DNA of 64,000 nucleotides from Bacteroides pyogenes DSM 20611 = JCM 6294 (GTDB lineage: Bacteria; Bacteroidota; Bacteroidia; Bacteroidales; Bacteroidaceae). The notes under the pieces were generated by a model, which was not told the DNA's origin, searched no databases, and was given only the letters and a program-made list of their open reading frames with translations. The position numbers and the translations under genes are program-made. The stretch is from contig NZ_KE386625.1 of the NCBI RefSeq assembly GCF_000428105.1, positions 27,565 to 91,564 on the forward strand, read 5' to 3'. The number at the start of each line of letters is the position of its first letter. Position 1 is the first letter of the stretch. This document shows positions 9,195 through 17,509 of the stretch, one piece after another.

Positions 9195-9487
9195 AAAGGT
9201 TTTGTTTATTCAGCTACAAAAATAGGAAATAATAGATTGATATGTATATTTTCTGCATCTTTATCTTTTTACTTTCAGGGATCAAGAAAGATTTCCCAGC
9301 CGATATAACCTCACGGGTGTATATCATTCGATTCAAAATCAGGAGTTAGCAGAAATAACCAAAGACTCTCATAAACCTCACAATACCGGCTCGTCCTCCG
9401 GACCTGCATCGGTTTCCAGATCTGCATACCACCAACAAGGGTTTCACCGTTTGCTCACTCAGCCTACAAAGAAGTAAAACAAAAGAT
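9195..9487. other. Intergenic region between the cyuA-like gene and satD
   Basis: The left end holds the leftward promoter element of the cyuA-like gene (CAAAAATA on the plus strand at 9217-9224). From about 9260 to 9480 there is no gene, terminator or repeat that I can support. The repeated operator-like boxes begin at 9488. Confidence 0.6.
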
Positions 9488-9562
9488 TCAACTCCCAAAA
9501 GATGAAACAACAAAAATCAACCGAAATAGATTGAAATAGAAAATTCAACCGAAATAAGTTGA
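9488..9562. promoter_or_regulatory. Three tandem 18-bp operator-like boxes before satD
   Basis: Boxes at 9488-9505, 9517-9534 and 9545-9562 each have the form TCAA(C)-N8-(G)TTGA, a 5+5 dyad with an eight-base centre. The last two share TCAACCGAAATA; the first is more diverged (its right half is GATGA). Starts are 29 and 28 bases apart. The third box covers the -33 region of the satD promoter, so a bound protein should repress or modulate it. The C-terminal helix-turn-helix of SatD is a natural candidate; that is inference. Confidence 0.7.
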
Positions 9563-9588
9563 TAATACGAAGAGTGTTATTATATTTG
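9558..9588 (+). promoter_or_regulatory. Promoter of the satD operon
   Basis: GTTG (9558-9561), 19 bases, TATATTTG (9581-9588): one mismatch in the -33 element of the Bacteroides consensus, full -7 match. It lies 27 bases before the ATG of satD. Confidence 0.8.
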
Positions 9589-9614
9589 CTAACAAATCAA
9601 GCAAGAAAAAAGCT

Positions 9615-10271
9615 ATGGACATAAAAGGAGTAATTACCGGAGACATTGTAGGTTCCACACATATCGCAACAAAGTGGCGGGAACAGCTATTGAACGATAT
9701 ACACGACACCATCACCGAACTGACGCAGATAGACGCTTCTCTAAGAATAGAATTCTACAGAGGAGACAGTTTTCAGATTGTTTCCGGAAACCCGCAAGAG
9801 ACTCTCAGAATTGCCATTCTTTTACGAGCTCGCCTTATCAGCAGCACCCCGAAAGGAATGCCATCCTGGGACGCTCGCCTGTCGATAGGCATAGGCGAAG
9901 TATCTTTCACCTCAGAACATATCGTCACTTCCGACGGGGAAGCTTTCCGGCTCTCAGGAAGAGGCTTGGACGAAATCGGCAAACAAAGGCTGCAAATAAA
10001 AACCAAATGGGAGACAGTAAACGAAGAACTTAAAGTAAACACATCGTTTGCCGACGACATTATTTCCGGCTGGAGTGTCACGCAGTCGAAAGCGGTTTAT
10101 TACGCATTGCTCAATCGGGCAGCAACACAAAAAGAAATCGGGCAGCAAATCGGGAGTTCATATCAAAATGTAAGCAAACTATTGGTAAATGCCAAAATCT
10201 CACTGATAGAAATGTATATAGACCGGTATTCAACACTCATTCAAAAGAAGTTATCAATATGCACACATTAA
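9615..10271 (+). CDS. SatD family protein: cyclase-like N-terminal domain plus helix-turn-helix
   Basis: The 218-residue protein resembles the SatD family, whose biochemical role is not settled. The N-terminal 125 residues recall a class III nucleotidyl cyclase fold: GDIVGST with Asp10, YRGDSFQIV with Asp51, then LSIGIGEV and GEAFRLSGRGLDE. The two Asp positions match the metal-binding pair of such cyclases. Residues 155-200 (AATQKEIGQQIGSSYQNVSKLL) form a sigma-region-4-like helix-turn-helix. The last 13 bases overlap the next gene, so the pair is translationally coupled. Cyclase activity is my inference. Confidence 0.75.
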   Translation: MDIKGVITGDIVGSTHIATKWREQLLNDIHDTITELTQIDASLRIEFYRGDSFQIVSGNPQETLRIAILLRARLISSTPKGMPSWDARLSIGIGEVSFTSEHIVTSDGEAFRLSGRGLDEIGKQRLQIKTKWETVNEELKVNTSFADDIISGWSVTQSKAVYYALLNRAATQKEIGQQIGSSYQNVSKLLVNAKISLIEMYIDRYSTLIQKKLSICTH

Positions 10272-11017
10272 CGCTCATCAAACTGCTATTCGCTCACTTC
10301 ATTACCGACTTCGCACTTCAGCCCAAAAAGCTGCTTGAAGCAAAGAAAGGAAAAGGGCCTCAAAGACATCTCGCCCTTTTCATCCACAGTCTTCTTCATG
10401 CCGCAACGGTTTACATCGTACTCGGGGAATGGACAAACTGGATTGTCCCCACCATCATCCTGCTGAGCCACTGGAGCATCGACTGGTTTAAAGTATGCCG
10501 TCCCCAAGAGACTATACACATGTTTCTTTCAGACCAAGCCGCCCACATCACCGTCATCGGCTTTATATGGCTTCTCCTCTTCTCCGGAAACGCAACCTTA
10601 AAAGATTGGCTCGAACAAAATTGGAACAACAGAAGTTTTTGGATAATTGTCACTGCATACATATTCATATTGCATCCTACTTCCATTCTATTGGGGCAGT
10701 TTATCAAAAGATGGATCCCTCACCCTCCCAAACAAGAAGAACAACAAAGCCCGGAGCTTAAAAAAGACATTGAGGAAAAGAGTCTGCCGCAAGCGGGAAA
10801 ATGGATAGGCTATTTTGAACGCATACTGATACTGACCTTTATACTGACTCACCATTACGAAGGGATAGGTTTCCTCCTGGCTGCAAAGTCTATTTTCCGG
10901 TTCGGAGAATTAAGCAAACCGTCCGAAATAAAAAATACGGAATACGTACTGGTGGGCACGCTTGCCAGTTTCACCATTGCCTGCCTCGTAGGAGTTATAG
11001 CGGAAAAGCTGCTTTAA
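10259..11017 (+). CDS. DUF3307 integral membrane protein
   Basis: A 252-residue protein with about six or seven hydrophobic spans (near 3-20, 37-56, 60-80, 94-112, 125-147, 180-205, 225-250) and a charged cytoplasmic-type loop at 150-175. The opening HFITDFALQPKKLLEAK and LLSHWSIDWFK are typical of DUF3307 proteins, which often accompany SatD. It starts inside satD and is the last gene of the pair. Function unknown. Confidence 0.8.
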   Translation: MHTLTLIKLLFAHFITDFALQPKKLLEAKKGKGPQRHLALFIHSLLHAATVYIVLGEWTNWIVPTIILLSHWSIDWFKVCRPQETIHMFLSDQAAHITVIGFIWLLLFSGNATLKDWLEQNWNNRSFWIIVTAYIFILHPTSILLGQFIKRWIPHPPKQEEQQSPELKKDIEEKSLPQAGKWIGYFERILILTFILTHHYEGIGFLLAAKSIFRFGELSKPSEIKNTEYVLVGTLASFTIACLVGVIAEKLL

Positions 11018-11100
11018 AATACTGTTTACACCACCCCGACTGTAGCAGAAGTATTATAAAGAAAAAGAAAGAGGATATCCTTTTCGGAAACCCTCTTCTC
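11018..11100 (-). terminator. Terminator of the tRNA-Arg transcript
   Basis: Read leftward from the tRNA, AAGAGG (11097-11092) pairs with CCTCTT (11074-11069) around an internal TTTCC/GGATA stretch, followed by TCTTTTTCTTT. The rest of this short spacer holds nothing else. Confidence 0.7.
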
Positions 11101-11103
11101 ATG

Positions 11104-11176
11104 TGACCCCGGTGCGATTCAAACGCACGACCTTCAGAACCGGAATCTGACGCTCTATTCACTAAGCTACGGAGCC
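11104..11176 (-). tRNA. tRNA-Arg(CCG)
   Basis: Leftward cloverleaf of 73 bases. Acceptor GGCTCCG pairs with CGGGGTC, with two G-U pairs. The anticodon stem is TCAGA/TCTGA with loop TTCCGGT, giving anticodon CCG. The T arm is GTGCG-TTTGAAT-CGCAC. The CCA end is not encoded. A TACTTTTG promoter element lies upstream at 11205-11198. Confidence 0.95.
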
Positions 11177-11397
11177 ATTCTTTTTCTAATGCGAGGGCAA
11201 AAGTAGAAAAAAACTTCGCATTTTCCTAATGATTTTTTCTTTTTTATACTCCCCAAAACATAAATCTCTCTGTAGCAGTTGATATTTTGAAACGTCTAAA
11301 AGGGAATACTTAATCAAATTGACAATCTTTTAGAGAAAACAAAATACATCTATCAATATAATTTCTACCTTTGCCGACAAATAACATTTTAGGATAT
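11177..11397. promoter_or_regulatory. Divergent promoter region between tRNA-Arg and asnA
   Basis: Leftward TACTTTTG (11205-11198) serves the tRNA. Rightward TACCTTTG (11366-11373) lies 25 bases before the asnA ATG. In both cases the -33 TTTG is not clear at 19 bases. Nothing else is recognised between them. Confidence 0.6.
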
Positions 11398-12435
11398 ATG
11401 AGTTACTTAATAAAGCCTCAAAACTATAAACCTCTGCTCGATTTAAAACAAACCGAACTGGGAATAAAGAAAATAAAAGAGTTTTTCCAACTCAACCTGT
11501 CGTCGGAACTACGCCTTCGCCGTGTCACAGCCCCTCTCTTCGTACTGAAAGGGATGGGAATCAACGATGATTTGAACGGAATAGAGCGACCGGTTTCTTT
11601 CCCGATCAAAGATTTGGGAGATGCGAAGGCCGAAGTAGTACACTCGCTGGCCAAATGGAAAAGATTGACTCTGGCCGATTACAACATCGAACCGGGATAC
11701 GGCATTTATACCGATATGAATGCTATCCGCGCAGATGAGGAGTTGGGAAACCTTCATTCGCTTTATGTCGATCAGTGGGACTGGGAGCGGGTGATAACGG
11801 ATGAAGACAGAAACATAAATTTTCTGAAAGAGATTGTCAACCGCATCTATGCAGCCATGATCCGCACAGAATATATGGTGTACGAAATGTATCCACAAAT
11901 CAAACCTTGCCTGCCCCCGAAGCTGCATTTTATTCATGCCGAAGAGTTGTACCGGCTCTACCCGAAGCTGGAGCCGAAGGATAGGGAACATGCCATCTGT
12001 CAGAAGTACGGAGCGGTGTTCATCATCGGCATTGGTTGCGAGCTGAGCGACGGGCAAAAACACGACGGACGCGCACCGGACTACGACGACTATACTACAA
12101 AGGGGTTGAACGACTTGCCCGGACTAAACGGCGATTTGCTGCTTTGGGACGAAGTGTTGCAACGTTCCATCGAACTTTCATCCATGGGAATCCGTGTGAA
12201 CAAAGAGGTGTTGCTGCAACAGCTTAAGGAAAAGAACGAAGAAAGCAGGCTCGAACTATACTTCCACAAGCGGCTGATAAACGGAACGCTTCCTCTTTCC
12301 ATCGGCGGAGGCATCGGACAATCGCGCCTTTGCATGTATTATCTTCGCAAAGCCCACATCGGAGAGATACAAGCCAGCATTTGGCCCGATGAAATGCGCC
12401 AAAAATGTGAAGAACTCGACATACATCTTATTTAG
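11398..12435 (+). CDS. asnA: Aspartate-ammonia ligase (asparagine synthetase A)
   Basis: Makes asparagine from aspartate, ammonia and ATP by an aspartyl-AMP intermediate; related to class II aminoacyl-tRNA synthetases. The start at 11398 (MSYLIKPQNY) gives 345 residues. An upstream TTG at 11371 lies within the promoter element, so I reject it. The class II motif 2 region (ELRLRRVTAPLFV) and the C-terminal motif 3 SIGGGIGQSRLCMYYLRKAHIGE are clear. It is followed two bases later by ung and probably cotranscribed. Confidence 0.95.
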   Translation: MSYLIKPQNYKPLLDLKQTELGIKKIKEFFQLNLSSELRLRRVTAPLFVLKGMGINDDLNGIERPVSFPIKDLGDAKAEVVHSLAKWKRLTLADYNIEPGYGIYTDMNAIRADEELGNLHSLYVDQWDWERVITDEDRNINFLKEIVNRIYAAMIRTEYMVYEMYPQIKPCLPPKLHFIHAEELYRLYPKLEPKDREHAICQKYGAVFIIGIGCELSDGQKHDGRAPDYDDYTTKGLNDLPGLNGDLLLWDEVLQRSIELSSMGIRVNKEVLLQQLKEKNEESRLELYFHKRLINGTLPLSIGGGIGQSRLCMYYLRKAHIGEIQASIWPDEMRQKCEELDIHLI

Positions 12436-12437
12436 CC

Positions 12438-13100
12438 ATGAACGTTCAGATAGAAGAAAGCTGGAAAAAACGCTTACAACCGGAATTTGAGAAAGACTAC
12501 TTCCGCGCCTTGACGGAATTCGTCAGAAATGAATACACCCAACACCGGATATTTCCACCGGGAAGACTGATATTCAACGCTTTCAACCTTTGCCCGTTCG
12601 ACCGGGTGAAAGTTGTGATCATCGGGCAAGATCCGTACCACGGACCGGGACAAGCGCACGGTTTGTGCTTCTCGGTGAACGACGGCATTCCCTTTCCCCC
12701 TTCACTGGTCAACATTTTCAAAGAAATAAAAGCGGATACGGGCACCGAACCACCCGCTACAGGCAATCTCACCCGATGGGCAGAACAAGGAATACTCTTG
12801 CTCAACGCTACACTTACTGTAAGGGCGCACCAAGCCGGCTCTCATCAAAACCGTGGATGGGAAACGTTTACCGATGCCGCCATACGCTCTCTGGCAGAAG
12901 AGAAAGAACATTTGGTATTCATCTTATGGGGAGCATACGCGCAACGGAAAGGAGCTTTCATCAACCGGAGCAGACACTTGGTACTCACTTCGGCACATCC
13001 GTCTCCGCTTTCCGCCTACAACGGTTTCTTCGGCAACAAGCATTTCAGCCAAACAAACGAATACTTAAAGGCACACGGAGAAAGCGAAATAGTCTGGTAA
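12438..13100 (+). CDS. ung: Uracil-DNA glycosylase, family 1
   Basis: Removes uracil from DNA as the first step of base excision repair. The 220-residue product has the water-activating motif GQDPYHGPGQAHGLCFSV and the C-terminal DNA-intercalating motif HPSPLSA, both unmodified. Length is that of bacterial family 1 enzymes. It follows asnA after a two-base gap. Confidence 0.97.
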   Translation: MNVQIEESWKKRLQPEFEKDYFRALTEFVRNEYTQHRIFPPGRLIFNAFNLCPFDRVKVVIIGQDPYHGPGQAHGLCFSVNDGIPFPPSLVNIFKEIKADTGTEPPATGNLTRWAEQGILLLNATLTVRAHQAGSHQNRGWETFTDAAIRSLAEEKEHLVFILWGAYAQRKGAFINRSRHLVLTSAHPSPLSAYNGFFGNKHFSQTNEYLKAHGESEIVW

Positions 13101-13285
13101 CAGAAACCACCATCTTTCAACAAACTTATGGTAAGATAGCTCCATACCTATACAGAAACAGACATTGCCTGAGTCACATGCCTGCCTGTCAGCCAATTCA
13201 AAACTTTTTAAAAGATTCAAAATCAAAAATTCGGTTTGAGAGAACCTCTTCTGCTTTGATTGTTGGCTGATAGAAAAAAAAAGAG

Positions 13286-13293
13286 TAATTTTG
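13286..13293 (+). promoter_or_regulatory. Promoter -7 element of the PurM-like gene
   Basis: TAATTTTG fits TAnnTTTG and lies 33 bases before the ATG. Upstream TTG-containing sequence at 13262-13266 is near the right -33 spacing. Confidence 0.6.
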
Positions 13294-13325
13294 CCGCTGT
13301 ATACAAAACATCAATTCTATCATTC

Positions 13326-14492
13326 ATGAGCAACCAACGATACATGATGAGAGGCGTCAGCGCATCCAAAGAAGATGTGCACAATGCCATCAAGAACATA
13401 GACAAAGGAATCTTCCCGAAAGCTTTTTGTAAAATCATTCCCGATATATTGGGAGGCGATCCCGAATATTGCAACATCATGCATGCCGACGGCGCCGGAA
13501 CAAAATCGTCGCTGGCATATATGTATTGGAAAGAAACGGGCGACTTGTCCGTATGGAAAGGAATCGCACAAGACGCGCTGATCATGAACATCGACGACTT
13601 GCTCTGCGTGGGAGCGGTAGACAATATCCTGGTTTCTTCTACCATCGGGCGCAACAAGTTGCTGATTCCGGGCGAAGTGATTTCCGCCATCATCAACGGA
13701 ACGGACGAACTTCTGGCCGAACTCCGCGAAATGGGAGTAGGTGTATATGCAACCGGCGGAGAAACCGCCGACGTGGGCGACTTGGTACGCACCATCATTG
13801 TCGACTCTACAGTGACCTGCCGCATGAAACGATCGGATGTGATAGACAACGCCAACATCCGGCCGGGCGATGTCATCGTAGGACTGGCCTCTTACGGAAA
13901 AGCGACTTACGAGAAAGAATATAACGGAGGTATGGGCAGCAACGGACTGACCAGTGCCCGCCACGATGTATTCGGCAAATATCTTGCGGCGAAGTATCCC
14001 GAGAGTTATGACGCCGCCGTGCCCGAAGAGTTGGTATATTCGGGAAAGCTGAATTTGACCGATGCGGTGGAAGACTCTCCGCTGAATGCGGGAAAACTGG
14101 TGCTCTCTCCTACCCGCACATACGCGCCCGTAGTGAAGAAACTCCTCGATGCCCTGCGTCCGGAAATACACGGAATGGTGCACTGCTCAGGCGGAGCGCA
14201 GACCAAAATCCTGCACTTCGTAGACGAGGTACGCGTGGTGAAAGACAATCTTTTCCCTGTTCCTCCTTTATTCAGAACCATTCAGGAGCAAAGCGGAACA
14301 GACTGGTCGGAAATGTACAAAGTATTCAATATGGGGCACCGCCTCGAAGTTTATCTTTCGCCCGAACACGCCGCGGAAGTCATCGCCATTTCCGAGTCTT
14401 TCGGCATTCCCGCGCAAATTGTCGGACGAGTGGAGGCAAGCGACCGAAAAGAATTGATCATTCAAAGCGAATTCGGAGAGTTCAGATATTAA
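13326..14492 (+). CDS. AIR synthase-like protein (PurM family, phosphoribosylformylglycinamidine cyclo-ligase)
   Basis: ATP-dependent PurM/PurL-superfamily enzyme, probably the cyclo-ligase of purine synthesis. I take MSNQRYMMRGVSAS at 13326 as the start (388 residues), because the frame upstream runs through the promoter. Features are the glycine-rich HADGAGTKSSLAYMYW, the acidic IAQDALIMNIDDLLCVGA metal/ATP segment, GGETADVGDLVRT, and NMGHRLEVYL near the end. The sequence is the long Bacteroidota form, so purM function is likely but the symbol is withheld. Confidence 0.82.
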   Translation: MSNQRYMMRGVSASKEDVHNAIKNIDKGIFPKAFCKIIPDILGGDPEYCNIMHADGAGTKSSLAYMYWKETGDLSVWKGIAQDALIMNIDDLLCVGAVDNILVSSTIGRNKLLIPGEVISAIINGTDELLAELREMGVGVYATGGETADVGDLVRTIIVDSTVTCRMKRSDVIDNANIRPGDVIVGLASYGKATYEKEYNGGMGSNGLTSARHDVFGKYLAAKYPESYDAAVPEELVYSGKLNLTDAVEDSPLNAGKLVLSPTRTYAPVVKKLLDALRPEIHGMVHCSGGAQTKILHFVDEVRVVKDNLFPVPPLFRTIQEQSGTDWSEMYKVFNMGHRLEVYLSPEHAAEVIAISESFGIPAQIVGRVEASDRKELIIQSEFGEFRY

Positions 14493-14506
14493 AATAAGCC
14501 CATAAA

Positions 14507-15481
14507 ATGACCGTAAAAGAAGCTATTCTAAAAAGCCTTGAAGAACTTGAACAAGGAGGAACTTACAAAGAGGTATTCCAACATATCAAGGAAAAAAACT
14601 ACTGTGATTTCAGCAATGCTCAAACACCGGAACAAACAGTTAGCGCAAGATTGGGTGGCTTTATCAGGCATGGAGATAATCGGGTTAAGAGAGTAAAGAA
14701 TAGCGATAACACCTATAGCTATTACTTAGCCCAAAACGAGAAAAAAATAAATACTCTTCCAATACTTTCTAATAACAACAAAACAACAGATAAAGTAAAG
14801 CATTCCTACAAGGAAAGAGACTTACACCCCTTATTAACTACTTTCCTGAAAAACAACAACATTTACGGAAAAACGATCTTCCATGAGCAATCCAATAAAC
14901 ATGATGAATATCAAAAATGGGTTCATCCAGATATTATAGGAGCCAAATTCACAGAGTTTGGGAATAAAACATGTCAAGACTTTTTCAAGGCAACGAATCA
15001 CACGAATGCAGTTGAAATATATTCCTATGAAGTAAAGAAAGAACTAACATCGGATTATGAGCTAAAAAAAAGTTTTTTTCAAGCTGTATCAAACTCAAGC
15101 TGGGCCAATTATGGTTTTATCGCAGCTTTCGAAATAGGTAGCAACCTATTAGACGAACTGGAACGATTAAATCACTCTTTTGGAATTGGAGTTATTCATA
15201 TAATGCCCAACCCATTCGAAAGCAAACTATTGTTTCCTGCCAAACACAGATCCTTAGACTTTAAAACAATAGAAAAACTATGTATTATCAATAAAGAATT
15301 CAATAAATTCTTCGAGCAACTGGAGAAAATTATTACAGCAGAACCTAAATTTGCAAGAGATGTAAAAAAAGGCATGGAAGATTTATGCGATAATTACTTC
15401 AAAAGAGACGAGGATTCAAAAATCTCCTCATACTGTAAAGAAAAAAACATCCCCATCTCGATAGAAGAGGATTTATTATAA
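14507..15481 (+). CDS. HrgA-like protein: HARE-HTH domain fused to a putative PD-(D/E)xK nuclease-like domain
   Basis: A 324-residue protein. Residues 1-75 form a HARE-HTH winged helix (VKEAILKSLEELEQGGTYKEV...VSARLGGFIRHGDNRVKRV). Residues 100-324 resemble the C-terminal part of HrgA-type proteins found near restriction-modification genes. A possible nuclease signature is visible: HPD at 140-142 followed by Glu175-Val-Lys177 (YSYEVKK). The gene is clearly more A+T-rich and Lys/Asn-rich than its neighbours and sits between a PurM-like gene and prfA without a methylase partner, which suggests lateral gain. Enzymatic activity is inference. Confidence 0.7.
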   Translation: MTVKEAILKSLEELEQGGTYKEVFQHIKEKNYCDFSNAQTPEQTVSARLGGFIRHGDNRVKRVKNSDNTYSYYLAQNEKKINTLPILSNNNKTTDKVKHSYKERDLHPLLTTFLKNNNIYGKTIFHEQSNKHDEYQKWVHPDIIGAKFTEFGNKTCQDFFKATNHTNAVEIYSYEVKKELTSDYELKKSFFQAVSNSSWANYGFIAAFEIGSNLLDELERLNHSFGIGVIHIMPNPFESKLLFPAKHRSLDFKTIEKLCIINKEFNKFFEQLEKIITAEPKFARDVKKGMEDLCDNYFKRDEDSKISSYCKEKNIPISIEEDLL

Positions 15482-15504
15482 ATCTCTTAATCTAAAAAAC
15501 TTTC

Positions 15505-16614
15505 ATGGACAACAATACTATATTAGAAAAGCTCGACGGACTTGTAGCCCGTTTCGAAGAGATTTCCACATTAATCACCGACCCGGCAGTGATTGCCGAC
15601 CAGAAACGCTACGTCAAACTGACCAAAGAGTACAAAGAGCTGGACGACTTGATGAAAGCCCGTAAGGAATACATCCAGTTGCTGGGCAACATCGAAGAAG
15701 CCAAAAACATCCTTTCCAACGAATCGGACGCGGACATGCGCGAGATGGCGAAAGAAGAGATGGACAGCAGTCAGGAGCGACTTCCTTTACTGGAAGAAGA
15801 AATAAAGCTGATGCTCGTACCCGCCGATCCGCAAGACGGGAAGAATGCCATTCTCGAGATACGGGGAGGCGCAGGCGGCGACGAAGCAGCTATCTTCGCC
15901 GGAGACCTTTTCCGTATGTATGCCAAATATTGCGAAACCAAAGGGTGGAAACTTGAAGTGTCGAGCGCCAACGAGGGCACATCCGGAGGATACAAGGAGA
16001 TTGTTTGCAGCATAACGGGCGAGAACGTTTACGGAACGCTGAAATACGAGTCGGGCGTGCACCGCGTACAGCGTGTTCCCGCTACTGAAACACAGGGACG
16101 TGTACATACGTCGGCAGCATCGGTAGCCGTGCTGCCCGAAGCGGAAGAGTTCGACGTGGTGATCAACGAAGGAGAAATCAAATGGGATACGTTCCGAAGC
16201 GGCGGCGCCGGCGGACAGAACGTAAACAAAGTAGAGTCGGGCGTACGTCTGCGTTACGTTTGGAAGAATCCCAACACGGGAGTTTCCGAAGAAATCCTCA
16301 TCGAATGTACCGAAACCCGCGACCAGCCGAAGAACAAGGAACGCGCCTTGGCCCGTCTCCGCACGTTCATCTACGACAAAGAGCACCAGAAATACATCGA
16401 TGATATCGCTTCCAAGCGCAAAACGATGGTTTCCACCGGCGACCGTTCGGCAAAGATACGCACTTACAACTATCCGCAGGGGCGCATCACCGACCATCGC
16501 ATCAATTATACCATATATAATCTTTCGGCTTTCATGGACGGAGACATCCAAGACTGCATCGATCACCTGATTGTGGCTGAGAATGCGGAAAGACTGAAAG
16601 AAAGCGAACTTTAA
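15505..16614 (+). CDS. prfA: Peptide chain release factor 1
   Basis: Recognises UAA and UAG stop codons and triggers peptide release on the ribosome. The 369-residue protein has the catalytic GGQ at 236-238 in SGGAGGQNVNKVES. The codon-recognition region around VPATETQGRVHTS lies in the central domain. Full length, no anomaly. It follows the HrgA-like insertion by 23 bases and precedes pyrF by 18. Confidence 0.97.
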   Translation: MDNNTILEKLDGLVARFEEISTLITDPAVIADQKRYVKLTKEYKELDDLMKARKEYIQLLGNIEEAKNILSNESDADMREMAKEEMDSSQERLPLLEEEIKLMLVPADPQDGKNAILEIRGGAGGDEAAIFAGDLFRMYAKYCETKGWKLEVSSANEGTSGGYKEIVCSITGENVYGTLKYESGVHRVQRVPATETQGRVHTSAASVAVLPEAEEFDVVINEGEIKWDTFRSGGAGGQNVNKVESGVRLRYVWKNPNTGVSEEILIECTETRDQPKNKERALARLRTFIYDKEHQKYIDDIASKRKTMVSTGDRSAKIRTYNYPQGRITDHRINYTIYNLSAFMDGDIQDCIDHLIVAENAERLKESEL

Positions 16615-16632
16615 AAAAATAGCAATATTATC

Positions 16633-17460
16633 ATGAACAAGCAGCAGTTATTCGAAAACATCAAACGCAAGAAGTCATTTCTTTGCGTGGGACTGGACAC
16701 CGATATCAAGAAAATCCCCGGACACTTGCTCAAAGAGGACGACCCGATATTCGCTTTCAACAAAGCCATTATCGACGCAACGGCCGATTTGTGCATCGCC
16801 TACAAGCCCAATCTGGCTTTTTACGAAAGCATGGGGGTAAAAGGATGGGTTGCTTTCGAAAAGACCGTTCAATACATAAAGAAAAATTATCCGGACCAGT
16901 TCATTATCGCAGACGCCAAACGCGGTGATATCGGCAACACTTCGGCGATGTATGCCCGTACATTCTTCGACGAGCTGGATATCGACTCGGTGACCGTAGC
17001 CCCGTACATGGGAGAAGACAGCGTAACTCCTTTTCTTTCGTACAAAGGCAAATGGGTGATTCTATTGGCGCTTACTTCAAACAAAGGCTCTCACGATTTT
17101 CAGCTGACGGAAGACGCAAACGGCGAACGCCTGTTCGAGAAAGTGTTGCGTAAATCGCAGGCATGGGGCGGAGACGACAGCATGATGTATGTAGTAGGAG
17201 CTACGCAGGGACGGGCTTTCGAAGACATTCGCCGGATTGTTCCCAATCATTTCCTGCTTGTTCCCGGCGTAGGTGCGCAAGGCGGATCTCTCGAAGAGGT
17301 ATGCAAATACGGGATGAACGGCACTTGCGGATTGATTGTAAACTCTTCACGCGGCATCATTTATGCCGACAATGGCGAGAAGTTCGCCGAAGCCGCCCGT
17401 ATCGCCGCTCAGGAAGTACAGAAGCAGATGGAAGAACAATTGAAAGCGATAATCAAATGA
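16633..17460 (+). CDS. pyrF: Orotidine 5'-phosphate decarboxylase, type 2
   Basis: Last step of UMP synthesis. The 275-residue length and the active-site segment [19 protein letters not shown] are those of the longer type 2 enzymes; the family Lys-Asp pair is intact. Just after prfA and before the HD gene in the same direction, so likely one transcript. Confidence 0.95.
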   Translation: MNKQQLFENIKRKKSFLCVGLDTDIKKIPGHLLKEDDPIFAFNKAIIDATADLCIAYKPNLAFYESMGVKGWVAFEKTVQYIKKNYPDQFIIADAKRGDIGNTSAMYARTFFDELDIDSVTVAPYMGEDSVTPFLSYKGKWVILLALTSNKGSHDFQLTEDANGERLFEKVLRKSQAWGGDDSMMYVVGATQGRAFEDIRRIVPNHFLLVPGVGAQGGSLEEVCKYGMNGTCGLIVNSSRGIIYADNGEKFAEAARIAAQEVQKQMEEQLKAIIK

Positions 17461-17509
17461 TTCGTGACGAGGATGTTGTTGCTCCATTAACCCGTTAAAT
17501 ATCGAAATT

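Noticed and set aside
9674..10033. A 119-codon frame within satD
   Set aside because: Shadow frame of the SatD coding region, rich in Arg as expected from an out-of-frame reading.
11371..11397. An upstream TTG start for asnA
   Set aside because: The TTG is part of the TACCTTTG promoter element, and the conserved AsnA N-terminus begins at the ATG at 11398.
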